Below are positions 43,080 through 52,714 of a DNA stretch of 64,000 nt, piece after piece. The DNA comes from Paraburkholderia sp. PGU19 (GTDB lineage: Bacteria > Pseudomonadota > Gammaproteobacteria > Burkholderiales > Burkholderiaceae), in NCBI RefSeq assembly GCF_013426915.1, contig NZ_AP023180.1:2604001-2668000 (forward strand), given 5' to 3'. The notes under the pieces were generated by a model. The model was not told the origin of the DNA and made no database searches. It was given only the letters and a program-made list of their open reading frames with translations. Position 1 is the stretch's first letter, and the number at the start of each line of letters is the position of its first letter. The position numbers and the translations under genes are program-made.

Positions 43080-44252
43080 ATGAACATCCCGTATCAACTC
43101 AAAAGTATCGTGTTCGCCGCGAGCCTGGCCGCCGGGGCATTGCTCGTCGCCCCGGCCGCTCACGCGGCGGACGTGACGATCGGCTTCGCCGCCCCGTTGA
43201 CGGGGGCATCCGCTCACTACGGGGTCGATCTGAAGCGCGGCGTCGAGCTTGCAATCGACGACGCGAACGCGAAGAAACTCGTCATTGGCGGGCAGCCGGT
43301 GCATTTCGCAATCGATGCGGAAGATGACCAGGGTGACCCTCGCATGGGCTCGCAAGTCGCGCAGAAAATGGTCGACTCGAAGGTCGCGGGGATCGTGGGT
43401 CACTTCAATTCAGGCACGAGCATTCCCGCTTCGCGGATCTACTACAACGCGGGTATCCCGATGGTGTCGCCCACGGCAACGAATCCGATGCTCACATCGC
43501 AGGGTTTCAAGACGGTATTTCGTGTCACCAACTCCGATTCGCAGATGGGCCAGCTCGCGGGCCATTCAGCCGTTCAGGCGTTGAAGGGCAAGAGCATTGC
43601 TGTAATCGACGACCGCACGGCGTTCGGGCAGGGCATGGCAGACGAGTTCGTCAAAGGCGTGGAAGCGGCTGGCGGGAAAGTCGTCGATCGCGAGTTTTCG
43701 ACTGATAAGGCCGTTGATTTCAAGTCCCAGCTCACGCGGATGAAGTCCTTCAACCCGGATGTCATTTTCTGGGGCGGGCTAGATCAACAGGCGGGCATGC
43801 TGATCAAGCAGATGCGGCAGCTCGGCATCAAGGCGACCTTGCTCGGCGGCGGCAGCTTCGAAAACGACACGTTCCTGAAGGTCGCGGGCGATAGCGCCGA
43901 GGGTGCCGTTTCATGGGACTACGGCGTACCGTTGTCGAGGCTGAAGGCCGGCAAGGAGTTCGATAACAAGATGAAGGCGAAGTACAACGAGGGCGTCGTG
44001 GCGTACTCGCCTTCCGCGTATGACGCGACGTGGGTTCTGATCAACGCGATGCAGAAAGCGAACTCGACCGACCCGAAAGTGTACGGCCCACTCATCAAAT
44101 CGGTTGCGTTCGAGGGGGTGTCGGGCAATATCGCTTTCATGCAAAACGGCGATATGAAAGATCCCGCAGCGACGTTCTACAAGGTGATTGGCGGGAAGTG
44201 GGTGCCGCAAGCGGTCGCGTACGGCGACAAGGTTCAGGCCTTGCAGAACTGA
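43080..44252 (+). CDS. Branched-chain amino-acid-type ABC transporter substrate-binding protein
   Basis: The 390-residue protein from ATG 43080 (GAGGAA upstream) has a signal peptide ending AHA and a type I periplasmic binding fold: DVTIGFAAPLTGASAHYGVDLKRGVELAIDDAN at the start and MVSPTATNPMLTSQGFKTVFRVTNSD. These match LivJ/LivK-like proteins, which bind amino acids, amides or aromatic acids. No permease or ATPase genes are adjacent, so it must share a transporter encoded elsewhere. A common motif links it to the GntR regulator and the hydantoinase operon. Confidence 0.88.
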   Translation: MNIPYQLKSIVFAASLAAGALLVAPAAHAADVTIGFAAPLTGASAHYGVDLKRGVELAIDDANAKKLVIGGQPVHFAIDAEDDQGDPRMGSQVAQKMVDSKVAGIVGHFNSGTSIPASRIYYNAGIPMVSPTATNPMLTSQGFKTVFRVTNSDSQMGQLAGHSAVQALKGKSIAVIDDRTAFGQGMADEFVKGVEAAGGKVVDREFSTDKAVDFKSQLTRMKSFNPDVIFWGGLDQQAGMLIKQMRQLGIKATLLGGGSFENDTFLKVAGDSAEGAVSWDYGVPLSRLKAGKEFDNKMKAKYNEGVVAYSPSAYDATWVLINAMQKANSTDPKVYGPLIKSVAFEGVSGNIAFMQNGDMKDPAATFYKVIGGKWVPQAVAYGDKVQALQN

Positions 44253-44277
44253 CGGGTCGCCGTGCTGGAATCAGAAC

Positions 44278-44320
44278 GCCGGATGAGCGGCAGCGTCACA
44301 CGACGCGCCGTTCATCCGGC
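44278..44320. terminator. Bidirectional terminator between convergent genes
   Basis: GCCGGATGAGCGGC (44278-44291) pairs with GCCGTTCATCCGGC (44307-44320) with one mismatch, and the loop can pair further (GCGTC/GACGC). It is followed by GTTTGTTCTT on plus. It lies between the binding-protein and GntR 3' ends. Confidence 0.7.
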
Positions 44321-44358
44321 GTTTGTTCTTGAAGAAGCCGCGAGTACGTCGCGCCGGA

Positions 44359-45111
44359 CTACTCGCTGCGCGTACTCGAAAGATGGTGATAGCGCTCCAG
44401 ACTCTCGTTCAGATGACGCCGCATCGCGCGCCGCGCTGCCGTCTCATCCTGCCGTTCAATCGCGTCGAGGATATCGGCGTGCTCACGCTGAATGCGCCTG
44501 ATGTAGGTCTTTCGTTCCTTGGCGTTCGCTTTTCCATGCTTGAGACGCAGGTCGATGATGATCTCCTGGCCTAGCGAGCGAAGAATCGAAGTGAAGTGCG
44601 GGTTTTCGGAGCAGGTGGCGACAGCGAGATGAAATTCGAAGTCCGCGCGCGCGCATTCAGCATCATCGTCCGCGGCAACGATTTCCATGCGTGCATACAC
44701 TTCCTTGAGCGCCCGGAGATGATGCTCTGACCGGCGCAACGCCGCATAGGCCGCGCATTCCGTCTCGACGCCGATACGCAGTTCGAGCACATGCATCGAG
44801 TTGTTCAGCGTCGTGGTGTCGATAAAGCCCATTTCACCCGATTGACCGGGTGTCTCCGAAACGAACACACCCACGCCGTGGCGGGCAATGAGCCGGCGTC
44901 CCAGTTTCAGCGATGCAACGGCTTCGCGCACGACGGTGCGGCTGACGCTAAATTCATTGCAGAGTTCGGGTTCGGTTGGGAGCTTGGCACCGGGCGCATA
45001 CTCGCCGCGGTCGATCTTGTCGTTCAGTGCCTGGATGACCAGTTCGGTCAGGCTGCGGCGCTTGCCAGTGCTTGCCGCATTCTTGAGGAGGGTTTCAGCG
45101 TCCAGAGTCAT
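44359..45111 (-). CDS. GntR-family (FadR/FCD type) transcriptional regulator
   Basis: The 250-residue protein has an N-terminal winged helix (LTELVIQALNDKIDRGEYAPG and LPTEPELCNEFSVSRTVVREAV) and a C-terminal all-helical FCD ligand-binding domain with the metal-site pattern (RADFEFHLAVATCSENP, HADILDAIERQD). These sense organic acids or sugar acids and usually repress. It sits between the binding-protein gene and the catabolic operon. Related motifs occur upstream of its own gene and of both neighbouring units, so it is the probable regulator of the block. Confidence 0.88.
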   Translation of the reverse strand: MTLDAETLLKNAASTGKRRSLTELVIQALNDKIDRGEYAPGAKLPTEPELCNEFSVSRTVVREAVASLKLGRRLIARHGVGVFVSETPGQSGEMGFIDTTTLNNSMHVLELRIGVETECAAYAALRRSEHHLRALKEVYARMEIVAADDDAECARADFEFHLAVATCSENPHFTSILRSLGQEIIIDLRLKHGKANAKERKTYIRRIQREHADILDAIERQDETAARRAMRRHLNESLERYHHLSSTRSE

Positions 45112-45205
45112 TCCGTGTACTCACACCGGATCAGGAGTGCTCTGCAATTCTCGGCTGCAGGCGTACCGCGCCGGCGTGGGTGGAACGGGTCTGACCTGCG
45201 CCGTA

Positions 45206-45220
45206 TGACATATTATGACT
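45206..45220. promoter_or_regulatory. Candidate GntR operator, copy 2
   Basis: TGACATATTATGACT lies 95-109 bases upstream of the GntR start, in the gap after the last gene of the catabolic operon. It shares the TGACATAT...ATGA core with 42939 and 52861, and would give autoregulation. Confidence 0.5.
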
Positions 45221-45284
45221 CTACCACAGTCGCGGCCGCGCCGTTGCCCGCCCGCGAACGGGGCGGGGGAATCCTTGATGTGAC

Positions 45285-46037
45285 TCAAGCGTAGATATAA
45301 CCGCCGCTGACGATGACGTTTTCGCCCGTCGCATAGGTGTTGCGCGCGCTTGCCATCATGACGACCCATTGCGCGATTTCTTCGGGTTCGGCCGCGCGGC
45401 CCAGCGGATTGGCGGCGGCGAGTTCGCCGAGGAAGCCTGCCTTCTTCGCCTTGTCGGTCGCAAAGCCGGCGGGCGCGACGGAGTTCACGAGAATGCCGTC
45501 CTTCGCCACTTCCTGCGCGAACGATTTCGTCAGGCTCACGACAGCGGCTTTCGTCGCCGCGTAATGCGCATTCTGCGGATGCGCCTTGAACGCATCGACA
45601 GATGTGATATTGACGATGCGGCCCGCGACATGCGGCTCGACCTTCGCACGGCTGCGCATATGTTCGATGGCAGCGACCATCATGTGATAGGTGCCCTTGA
45701 TATTGACGGCGTTTTCCAGGTCCCACTCGTCGTCGGAGATATCGAGGATAGGACGGCGCGGATAGATTGCCGCGCTGTTGATCAGGCAATCGACACGGCC
45801 CAGCGCTTCGAGCGCCGTGCGAAACACTTCCTGCGCGGAGTCCTTGCGCGTGATGTCGCCGACCGCGCCAAACACCGTGTGACCTTGCGCCTTCAGCGCG
45901 CCCACGGTTTCGTCGAGCAGCGGACCGTTCTTGTCGATCAGCGCAATGCTGTGCGCGCCGTCCGCGAGCATCAGCTTTGCGACGGACAGGCCAAGGCCAG
46001 AAGCGCCGCCGACGATAACGACTCGTTGATTCTTCAT
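45285..46037 (-). CDS. Short-chain dehydrogenase/reductase
   Basis: The 250-residue classical SDR has the Rossmann motif [14 protein letters not shown], the NSAA loop, the catalytic Ser in NITSVDAF, and Tyr/Lys in YAATKAA, ending in the SGG-Y motif common in SDRs. Asp in LIDKNG after the second strand favours NAD(H). It is the last gene of the minus-strand catabolic operon, 33 bases after the second SDR. It probably oxidises a hydroxy intermediate; substrate unknown. Confidence 0.85.
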   Translation of the reverse strand: MKNQRVVIVGGASGLGLSVAKLMLADGAHSIALIDKNGPLLDETVGALKAQGHTVFGAVGDITRKDSAQEVFRTALEALGRVDCLINSAAIYPRRPILDISDDEWDLENAVNIKGTYHMMVAAIEHMRSRAKVEPHVAGRIVNITSVDAFKAHPQNAHYAATKAAVVSLTKSFAQEVAKDGILVNSVAPAGFATDKAKKAGFLGELAAANPLGRAAEPEEIAQWVVMMASARNTYATGENVIVSGGYIYA

Positions 46038-46070
46038 GATTCGAATATGTCCTGTAGAGCAGTACGTGGA

Positions 46071-46811
46071 TTACTTGACTGAGACGATCTGCGAGCCGCC
46101 TGCTGCCTGATCGGTCGGAAACACCTCCATGCGCGACACGTCAACGGCTTCTGGCAGCGCGATGGCCGTCGCGATCAGTTCGGCGATGTTTTCAGGCTGA
46201 ATCGAGCGATAGGCGTCGTACAGCTTTTCATTTGCGCCTTCCGTGCCGAGCGCCGTGCGATAGAGGCTCGTTTGCACGCGGCCTGGTGCGATTTCCGTAA
46301 CGCGGACCTTCGTGCCGAGCAGATCGCAACGCAGCGAATCGCAGAACATGCTGATGCCGGCCTTCGTTGCGCCATAGACAGCGGTGTTCGGGTGCGGGAA
46401 TCGCCCGGCACTGGAGCCGACGAAGAACAGATGTCCGCGCCCGCGTAGGATCATGCCGTCGAGCGCCATATGCGCGAGGCGCAGCGGCGCGCGCAGATTG
46501 ATATCGATCATGCGGTCGATATCCGCAAGCTCGCTCTCAGCGAACTTTGCAAGCGCCGGTAGCAGCCCCGCGTTATTGACGACGACATCGATTTCGGTAC
46601 GCGCAAACAGATCGCGCAAAGGCGTCGTGTCCTGCAGATCGAGCGCGATCGGCGTGACGTCGCACTCGCTCGCAAGCGCATCGAGCGCTTTGGCGTCGCG
46701 GCCGAGCGCGTAGACCTTGAGCCCGTCGTTGACGAGCCGTTGTGCAATCGCGCGCCCGATGCCGCTGGACGCGCCAGTGACCAGCGCGGTCTGATAGGAA
46801 TGGGAAGTCAT
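46071..46811 (-). CDS. Short-chain dehydrogenase/reductase
   Basis: The 246-residue SDR has VTGASSGIGRAIAQ, the NNAG motif (VVNNAGLLPAL), Ser in FVGSSAGRFPHP and YGATKAG. Arg after the second strand (ALGRDAK) suggests NADP(H). It resembles the sepiapterin/YdfG-like group that acts on serine- or hydroxyacid-type substrates. It is 31 bases downstream of the FAD oxidoreductase gene in the same operon. Confidence 0.85.
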   Translation of the reverse strand: MTSHSYQTALVTGASSGIGRAIAQRLVNDGLKVYALGRDAKALDALASECDVTPIALDLQDTTPLRDLFARTEIDVVVNNAGLLPALAKFAESELADIDRMIDINLRAPLRLAHMALDGMILRGRGHLFFVGSSAGRFPHPNTAVYGATKAGISMFCDSLRCDLLGTKVRVTEIAPGRVQTSLYRTALGTEGANEKLYDAYRSIQPENIAELIATAIALPEAVDVSRMEVFPTDQAAGGSQIVSVK

Positions 46812-46842
46812 GTTATCTGCCTTTGATCAATGGGCGACGCAC

Positions 46843-48039
46843 TCAGATCACGCCTTCTTCGAGGAAAGGTTTGTTCTCGACCACGCGTTCATAGCCGAGC
46901 GGTGCGAGATCGAGCGACCGGTATTGGCCGTACGTGATCAGTTCGCTCAGGCCACGTCCGATGGCGGGTGACTGTTGCAAACCATGTCCGCTGAATCCGT
47001 TGGCGAACAGGAAGTTCTCCACCTGCGGATGCCGTCCGACAATCGCATTGTGGTCCAGCATGCAGAAGTCGTAGTGGCCGGCCCACGCGTTGACGACCTT
47101 GATCGCCTCGAACGCGGGTACGCGCTCGGCTAGCGCGGGCCAGATGACGTCTTCGAACTCGGAATGGATCACGTCGAAGTCGTTCACATCCGCCAGCGGG
47201 TCGGGGTCCGGATAGCAGCCCGTCAGGTAGTACTGTCCTTCGGGACGAAAGAAGATGCCCGTCGTGTCGATGGTGAGCGGCACCGTGCCTTGCAGTGGCG
47301 TGCGGCAGTCGAACACGAACAGACAGCGCTTTCGCGGCTCGACGGGAATCTCGAGTCCGGCAAGCCGCGCCATCGCGGGGCCGCGCGTGCCTGCGGCATT
47401 CACCATCAGACCGCAACCGATGGTTTCGCCGCTCTTGAGCGTCACGCCCGTGATCCCGTCGCCTTCGCGCACCACGTCGACCACTTCGTTTTCGATGTAT
47501 TCGATACCCATCGAACGGGCTTTGCGCCGCATGCCTTGAAGCAGCCCGTAGCTGTCGAACCAGCCTTCGCCGCTTTGTCCATAGACGCCGTTGACCAGCC
47601 CATCCGTATTCAGCCACGGGAAGCGCGCCTTCAACTTTTCCTGGTCGAGCAACACGACATCGGCGCCGTTTTCGCGCTGGGTCGCGTAGTTGCGCTCGAA
47701 CATCGGCGCGCCTTTCGCATCGCCGAGGTACAGGTAGCCGTTTTCCTTGAACCCGAGTTCGGGTGCGTCGCCCTCGACGGCAACGAGTTCGTGGAAGTTG
47801 CGGATGAACTCGGTGCCGAACTGCGAAATCCTGATGTTCAGCGGGTTCGAGAACTGATGGCGGATCGACGCACTCGACAGGGCCGTCGCGGATTGTGCAT
47901 AGGTCCAGTCCCGCTCGATAACCAGAACCGAACCGTTGAAGTCCGGGTTCTTCGCCAGGAAATACGCGGTCGCGCTGCCGACGACCGCGCCGCCCACGAT
48001 CACGACGTCGTAGTGCTGCTTTGATGCTTGCTGTGCCAT
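46843..48039 (-). CDS. FAD-dependent oxidoreductase (DAO superfamily, FOXRED1/sarcosine-oxidase-like)
   Basis: The 398-residue protein from ATG 48039 has the dinucleotide fold VVIVGGAVVGSATAYFLAK with the glycine motif. The stretch SSASIRHQFSNPLNIRISQ recalls sarcosine/dimethylglycine dehydrogenases and mitochondrial FOXRED1, and the C-terminal FANGFSGHGLQQSPAIGRGL is the second flavin-binding block. It should oxidise an amine, amino acid or hydroxyacid. The divergent etfBA operon suggests it passes electrons to ETF rather than oxygen. It is the third-last gene of the catabolic operon. Confidence 0.85.
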   Translation of the reverse strand: MAQQASKQHYDVVIVGGAVVGSATAYFLAKNPDFNGSVLVIERDWTYAQSATALSSASIRHQFSNPLNIRISQFGTEFIRNFHELVAVEGDAPELGFKENGYLYLGDAKGAPMFERNYATQRENGADVVLLDQEKLKARFPWLNTDGLVNGVYGQSGEGWFDSYGLLQGMRRKARSMGIEYIENEVVDVVREGDGITGVTLKSGETIGCGLMVNAAGTRGPAMARLAGLEIPVEPRKRCLFVFDCRTPLQGTVPLTIDTTGIFFRPEGQYYLTGCYPDPDPLADVNDFDVIHSEFEDVIWPALAERVPAFEAIKVVNAWAGHYDFCMLDHNAIVGRHPQVENFLFANGFSGHGLQQSPAIGRGLSELITYGQYRSLDLAPLGYERVVENKPFLEEGVI

Positions 48040-48074
48040 CTCAGTGTTTCCAGAAAGTCGGTCAGGTAGCGGGC

Positions 48075-48905
48075 TCACTTCGTCTTCGGGTCTTCGAAGT
48101 GGCCGTCGGCAGCGAACTGACCGCCCTGGCAGCGCACGGCGGGATGTCGCGGGTCGCCTACAGGCGTGTTCGCATAGACTTCGGCGCGATACGCATCGGC
48201 GGAGTCCTTCGGACGATAGCCCAGATAGCCCGCCTGCGTGTTGTCCCAGAAGTTCGCGCTGTTGTTCGAATTGCCATACACGATCATGTGACCGACGCTC
48301 GGCGTCATGATCGACTGGATGCACAGATGCGAAAAATCGTCGTAGGAGAGCCACGTCGCCAGCATGCGGCGGTCGACCGGTTTCGGAAAGCACGAGCCGA
48401 TGCGCAGACAGACGGATTCGATGCCGAACTTGTCGAAGTAATAGCGCGACAGGTTCTCGACGAAGGTCTTGCTGACACCATACAGGCTGTCCGGTCGTTG
48501 CGGCGAGTTGGCGTCGATGGTTTGCGTGCATTCGTAAAAGCCGATTGCATGCACCGAGCTCGCATAGATGACACGCTTCACGCCTGCTTGCCGTGCGCCT
48601 TCGTAGATGTTGTAGCTGCCGACGATGTTCGAATCCAGAATCACCTGGAAGGTGTTCTCGCGCGGCGCGCCGCCCAGATGGATCACCATGTCGACGCCCT
48701 TGAGCATGTCGAACACGGCATCGCGGTCGGCAAGATCGCAGATGAAGTGCTTTTCGTTCTTGCGTACTTCGCCCAATGACTGGCGATCACTCAGACTGAG
48801 CGTCTCCGCATACGGCCGCAGCGACTCGCGCAGCACGGAACCGAGCGCGCCGCTGGCACCCGTGATCAGGATGTTCTTGAACGGAGGCTTGGTAATGTCG
48901 GTCAT
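48075..48905 (-). CDS. NAD-dependent epimerase/dehydratase, uronate-dehydrogenase-like
   Basis: The 276-residue extended SDR has ILITGASGALGSVLRE, the central DMVIHLGG, Ser/Tyr/Lys in YASSVHAIG and LYGVSKTFVE, and an RIGS-type substrate loop. These are features shared with bacterial uronate dehydrogenase (Udh), which makes aldarate lactones from hexuronates with NAD. Length (about 265-275) matches Udh. It may instead act on a related hydroxyacid in this pathway. It lies between the FAD oxidoreductase and HyuB genes. Confidence 0.8.
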   Translation of the reverse strand: MTDITKPPFKNILITGASGALGSVLRESLRPYAETLSLSDRQSLGEVRKNEKHFICDLADRDAVFDMLKGVDMVIHLGGAPRENTFQVILDSNIVGSYNIYEGARQAGVKRVIYASSVHAIGFYECTQTIDANSPQRPDSLYGVSKTFVENLSRYYFDKFGIESVCLRIGSCFPKPVDRRMLATWLSYDDFSHLCIQSIMTPSVGHMIVYGNSNNSANFWDNTQAGYLGYRPKDSADAYRAEVYANTPVGDPRHPAVRCQGGQFAADGHFEDPKTK

Positions 48906-48917
48906 GTGCGGGGCTCC

Positions 48918-50600
48918 TTACTGGTTGTTCGATGCGCTGAGGGCGTCGGGCGTGACACCGTAGTCGTCCCGCAACTGAGCTTCAGAGATGTATTCGTTGC
49001 GGATGTCGCGAAGCAGGGCTTCACGTTCGCGTTCGGCGGGCGAGCCGACGCCGCCGCCGCCAGGCAGCGACAGCACGACGCGTTCATGTTCGGCGACTGT
49101 CTGCGTGCCTTTGCCCTTCATCTTCGTGCCGTCCGATAGCGTGACCTGACCCGGCGCGCCCGACTTGCCGCCGGACTGTCCACGCGCGGGATGATCGATG
49201 CGATCGAACATCGCGTTGAAGCGGAAGTGGTAGCCGGCGCGTGGACCAATCTCGACGATCTGGCCAAGACCGCCGCGCAGTTTGCCGGCGCCGCCCGAGC
49301 CCGAGCGCATTTCCTTGCGCCACACGACAATCGGCCCGACCTGTTCCGTCGCTTCAACCGACATCGCGTGCACGCCGCTCGGGAACGCCGTGGCCGACAG
49401 GCCATCCAGTTCAGCGCGCGCACCCGTGCCGCCGCTGTTGAACATCAGGATTTCGCTTCCTTTCAGGCCCGAATCTTCGCGCACGGGACGCGCGCTGACG
49501 TGCAGGTTCCAGAGCGCGCCCGAACCTTCAGCAGGCACGCGGTCCGGCAGGATCTTGTGCAACGCGCCCAGCACCAGATCGGGCACGAAGTGGCCCAGCA
49601 CGTGACGCACGGCAACGGGGCTGGGACGTTGCGCGTTGAGGATGCAGCCTTCGGGTGCCTGAACGCGGAACGGTTCGAGCGACGCGGCATTGTTCGGCAC
49701 TTCCGGCGCGATGATGCATTTAAGGCCATAGCACGCGTAGGCTTTGGCGTACAGCAACGGAACGTTGATGCCGAACGGGCTCGCGGGAGACGTACCCGCA
49801 AAGTCCGCCAGCAGATGATCGTCGGCGACGGTGAGCGTGACGTTGAGCTTGACAGGTGTGTCGTACCCGTCGAGCGTCATATCGTTGGTCTCGACGCCCT
49901 TGGGCAGTGCGGCGATACGTTCGAGAGTCGCTTCGCGGCTGCGCGCAAGAATGAACTCGCCAATGCCTTCGACATCCTTCAGATCGAATTCCTTGAGCAT
50001 CTCCAGCAGACGCTTGTGCCCCGTCTCATTGCACGAGGCAAGCGCGTAAAGATCGCCCACCACCTTGTCGGCTTCGCGCACATTGTTGCGCACGATATTG
50101 ATCAGGTCGCGGTTGACTTCGCCGCGCTCGATCAGCTTCATGATCGGAACGAAAAGACCTTCCTCATAGATTTCGCGCGAGTCTGGACCAAAGCCGCGTC
50201 CGCCGATATCCACCACGTGTGCGGTGCTCGCGAAATAGCCGATCAGTTCGCCGTTGACAAACGACGGCGACACGACTGTGAAGTCATGCAGATGGCCAGT
50301 ACCTTTCCAGGGATCATTGGTCAGATAGACGTCGCCTTCGTACATCCGGTCAACGCCGATTGCATTCATGAAATGCTCGACGGCTTCGGCCATCGTATTC
50401 ACGTGACCGGGCGTGCCCGTGACCGCTTGCGCGAGCATGCGGCCGCGCTTGTCGAAAATACCGGCGGAAAGATCGCCTGCCTCGCGCACGCTGGTGCTGA
50501 ACGCCGTGCGGATCAGAGCCATCGCCTGTTCTTCGACGACGGAGATCAGGCGGTTCCACATCACCTGCATGTGGATGGTGTCGAGATTGCTGAGAGACAT
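48918..50600 (-). CDS. hyuB: Hydantoinase/oxoprolinase subunit B
   Basis: The 560-residue protein opens with DTIHMQVMWNRLISVVEEQA and contains LTNDPWKGTGHLHDFTVVSP, hallmarks of HyuB, the beta-like part of ATP-dependent hydantoinases, 5-oxoprolinases and acetone/acetophenone carboxylases. The C-terminus has SLPGGGGVGSPAERE. With HyuA it opens a lactam or imide ring with ATP, or carboxylates a ketone. It follows hyuA by 14 bases. Confidence 0.9.
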   Translation of the reverse strand: MSLSNLDTIHMQVMWNRLISVVEEQAMALIRTAFSTSVREAGDLSAGIFDKRGRMLAQAVTGTPGHVNTMAEAVEHFMNAIGVDRMYEGDVYLTNDPWKGTGHLHDFTVVSPSFVNGELIGYFASTAHVVDIGGRGFGPDSREIYEEGLFVPIMKLIERGEVNRDLINIVRNNVREADKVVGDLYALASCNETGHKRLLEMLKEFDLKDVEGIGEFILARSREATLERIAALPKGVETNDMTLDGYDTPVKLNVTLTVADDHLLADFAGTSPASPFGINVPLLYAKAYACYGLKCIIAPEVPNNAASLEPFRVQAPEGCILNAQRPSPVAVRHVLGHFVPDLVLGALHKILPDRVPAEGSGALWNLHVSARPVREDSGLKGSEILMFNSGGTGARAELDGLSATAFPSGVHAMSVEATEQVGPIVVWRKEMRSGSGGAGKLRGGLGQIVEIGPRAGYHFRFNAMFDRIDHPARGQSGGKSGAPGQVTLSDGTKMKGKGTQTVAEHERVVLSLPGGGGVGSPAEREREALLRDIRNEYISEAQLRDDYGVTPDALSASNNQ

Positions 50601-50614
50601 GGTTCTACTCCTGA

Positions 50615-52714
50615 TTACTGGGCGGCGTTCAGTTCTTTGGCGACCACGAGCAGGCAGCCGTCGGGCTGCACCGTCGCATCGAAGGAGGACGTGACCAGCG
50701 TCGACGTTTCGGGTTCGACGATGATCGCGGGGCCCGTCACGCTTTCGCCGACCTTCAGCGACGCACGTTCGACAATGGCGGCATCGACGAAGCGATGCAG
50801 CGCTGCATCGAAGATCCTGCGAGACTTCGGCGCGACCACCGCGTCGCGTGACGTCACGAGTTGCAGGCGTTCGACAGGCGGCAGCGGCGAGCTTGCCTTG
50901 ACTGCCCAGCTGACGATTTCAATGTCGAGACCATCGATGGGACGGCCGAAGTACTGCGTATAAGCCTTGGTGAACGATTCCGTGAAGGTCGTGCGATCGT
51001 CGGCAGTGAAACGGCGGTGCGCAATGGTCACGGGAATTTCCCAGCCTTGACCGACGTAGCGCATGAAGGCCTTGATTTCGACCACGGGCTCGGCTTCCCC
51101 CGAGCCCTGACGCGCGAAATGCACGGGTTCCGTGCTCAACTGATCGATGATCCTGTTGATCGCGTCGGCGTCGAACGCATTGAAGCGCATGCTGGCGCTA
51201 CGCACGCTTTCGTAGCCGAACGGCGCGCGCAAAAAGCCGATCGCCGAGCCAACGCCCGCGCCGGGCGGGACGATGAACTTTTTGATGCCGCTCTTTTCGC
51301 ACAGACGCGCGGCGTGAAGCGGGCCTGCGCCGCCGAACGTAATCATCGTGTAGCCGCTGATGTCCTTGCCGCTTTCGACGGCATGCACGCGGGCCGCGTT
51401 GCTCATGTTCTCGTCGACGACTTCGGCTACGCCGTAGGCCGCTTCCTCGGCATTGAGGTTGATCGAGCCGCCTACCTCGCTGAGCATCGCGCTCGCGGCG
51501 TTGTCGGTGGAAAGCTGGATCGAACCGCCTGCGAAGTTTGAAGGATCGAGGCGGCCCAGCAACAGGTCGGCATCGGTGACGGTCGGCTGCGTGCCGCCGC
51601 GCTGATAACAGGCAGGGCCGGGTTCGGATGCGGCACTGTGCGGGCCGACACGGATCTGACGCATCACATCGAGCGATGCAATTGAACCGCCGCCCGCGCC
51701 GATCTCCACCATTTCCACCACGGGGATCGAGATCGGCATGCCGCTGCCTTTCTTGAAACGGTACGTGCGGGCCACTTCGAAGGTGTTGGCCGTCTTCGGC
51801 GTCAGGTCGTCGATCAGGCAGATTTTCGCAGTCGTGCCGCCCATGTCGAACGAGAGAACGGTATTCAGATCGTAGCGCGCAGCGATATGCGCGGCGAAAA
51901 TCGCGCCGCCAGCCGGGCCCGACTCCACGAGACGGACGGGAAACTCGGAGGCGCTTTCAATCGAGACGATGCCGCCACCCGAATGAATGATGAAGATCGG
52001 GCACAGCGCGCCGGCTTCACGGACCTTACCGAGCAGGCGGTCCAGGTAGGACTTCATGATCGGGCGCACATACGCGTTCGCGCAGACCGTGTTGAAACGT
52101 TCGAACTCGCGAATCTGTGGCGATACCTCGCTCGAAATCGATACGGAGACATGCGGCAGGCGTCGTTCGATCGCTTCGCGCACCATACGCTCGTGCGCGC
52201 CATTCACGTACGCATGAATGAAGCCGACGGCGACACTTTCATAGCCGCCCCGTTCGATGCGATCGACGATGGTCTCGATCTCGGCTTCCGTCGGCGCGAG
52301 CAGGACGCCGCCTTGCGCGTCGATACGTTCGCCGAGCGTAAAACGATCGCAGCGTTCGATCAGCGGAGGCGGGAGCTTGATATTCAGATCATATTGTTCG
52401 AAGCGGTTTTCGGTCCGCATTTCGATCGTGTCGCGGAACCCTTGCGTGGTGACGAAGGCCGTTCTAGCGCCGCGCCGTTCGATGAGCGCGTTGGTGGCGA
52501 GCGTGGTGCCGTGGATGATGACGCCGATGTCCTTCAGCGCGATGCCAGCCTTGTCGGCGACGATGCCGACGCCTTTGATGATGGCGCGCTCGGGCGCCGT
52601 GTAATCCGTGAGGATCTTCGTGGAAAACAGTTCTCCACCAAGTTCCAGCGCAACGTCGGTGAAGGTTCCACCGATATCAACACCCACTCGCGCCTTGTCG
52701 TGACTGGCCACCAT
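50615..52714 (-). CDS. hyuA: Hydantoinase/oxoprolinase subunit A
   Basis: The 699-residue protein from ATG 52714 (AGGAGA upstream; frame extension to 52831 unlikely) has the ASKHA ATPase signature VGVDIGGTFTDVAL near its start, a second phosphate motif in VLSFDMGGTTAKICLID and a C-terminal hydantoinase A region. With HyuB it forms an ATP-dependent amidohydrolase or carboxylase. It is the first gene of the minus-strand catabolic operon. A GntR-type motif lies 145 bases upstream. Confidence 0.9.
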   Translation of the reverse strand: MVASHDKARVGVDIGGTFTDVALELGGELFSTKILTDYTAPERAIIKGVGIVADKAGIALKDIGVIIHGTTLATNALIERRGARTAFVTTQGFRDTIEMRTENRFEQYDLNIKLPPPLIERCDRFTLGERIDAQGGVLLAPTEAEIETIVDRIERGGYESVAVGFIHAYVNGAHERMVREAIERRLPHVSVSISSEVSPQIREFERFNTVCANAYVRPIMKSYLDRLLGKVREAGALCPIFIIHSGGGIVSIESASEFPVRLVESGPAGGAIFAAHIAARYDLNTVLSFDMGGTTAKICLIDDLTPKTANTFEVARTYRFKKGSGMPISIPVVEMVEIGAGGGSIASLDVMRQIRVGPHSAASEPGPACYQRGGTQPTVTDADLLLGRLDPSNFAGGSIQLSTDNAASAMLSEVGGSINLNAEEAAYGVAEVVDENMSNAARVHAVESGKDISGYTMITFGGAGPLHAARLCEKSGIKKFIVPPGAGVGSAIGFLRAPFGYESVRSASMRFNAFDADAINRIIDQLSTEPVHFARQGSGEAEPVVEIKAFMRYVGQGWEIPVTIAHRRFTADDRTTFTESFTKAYTQYFGRPIDGLDIEIVSWAVKASSPLPPVERLQLVTSRDAVVAPKSRRIFDAALHRFVDAAIVERASLKVGESVTGPAIIVEPETSTLVTSSFDATVQPDGCLLVVAKELNAAQ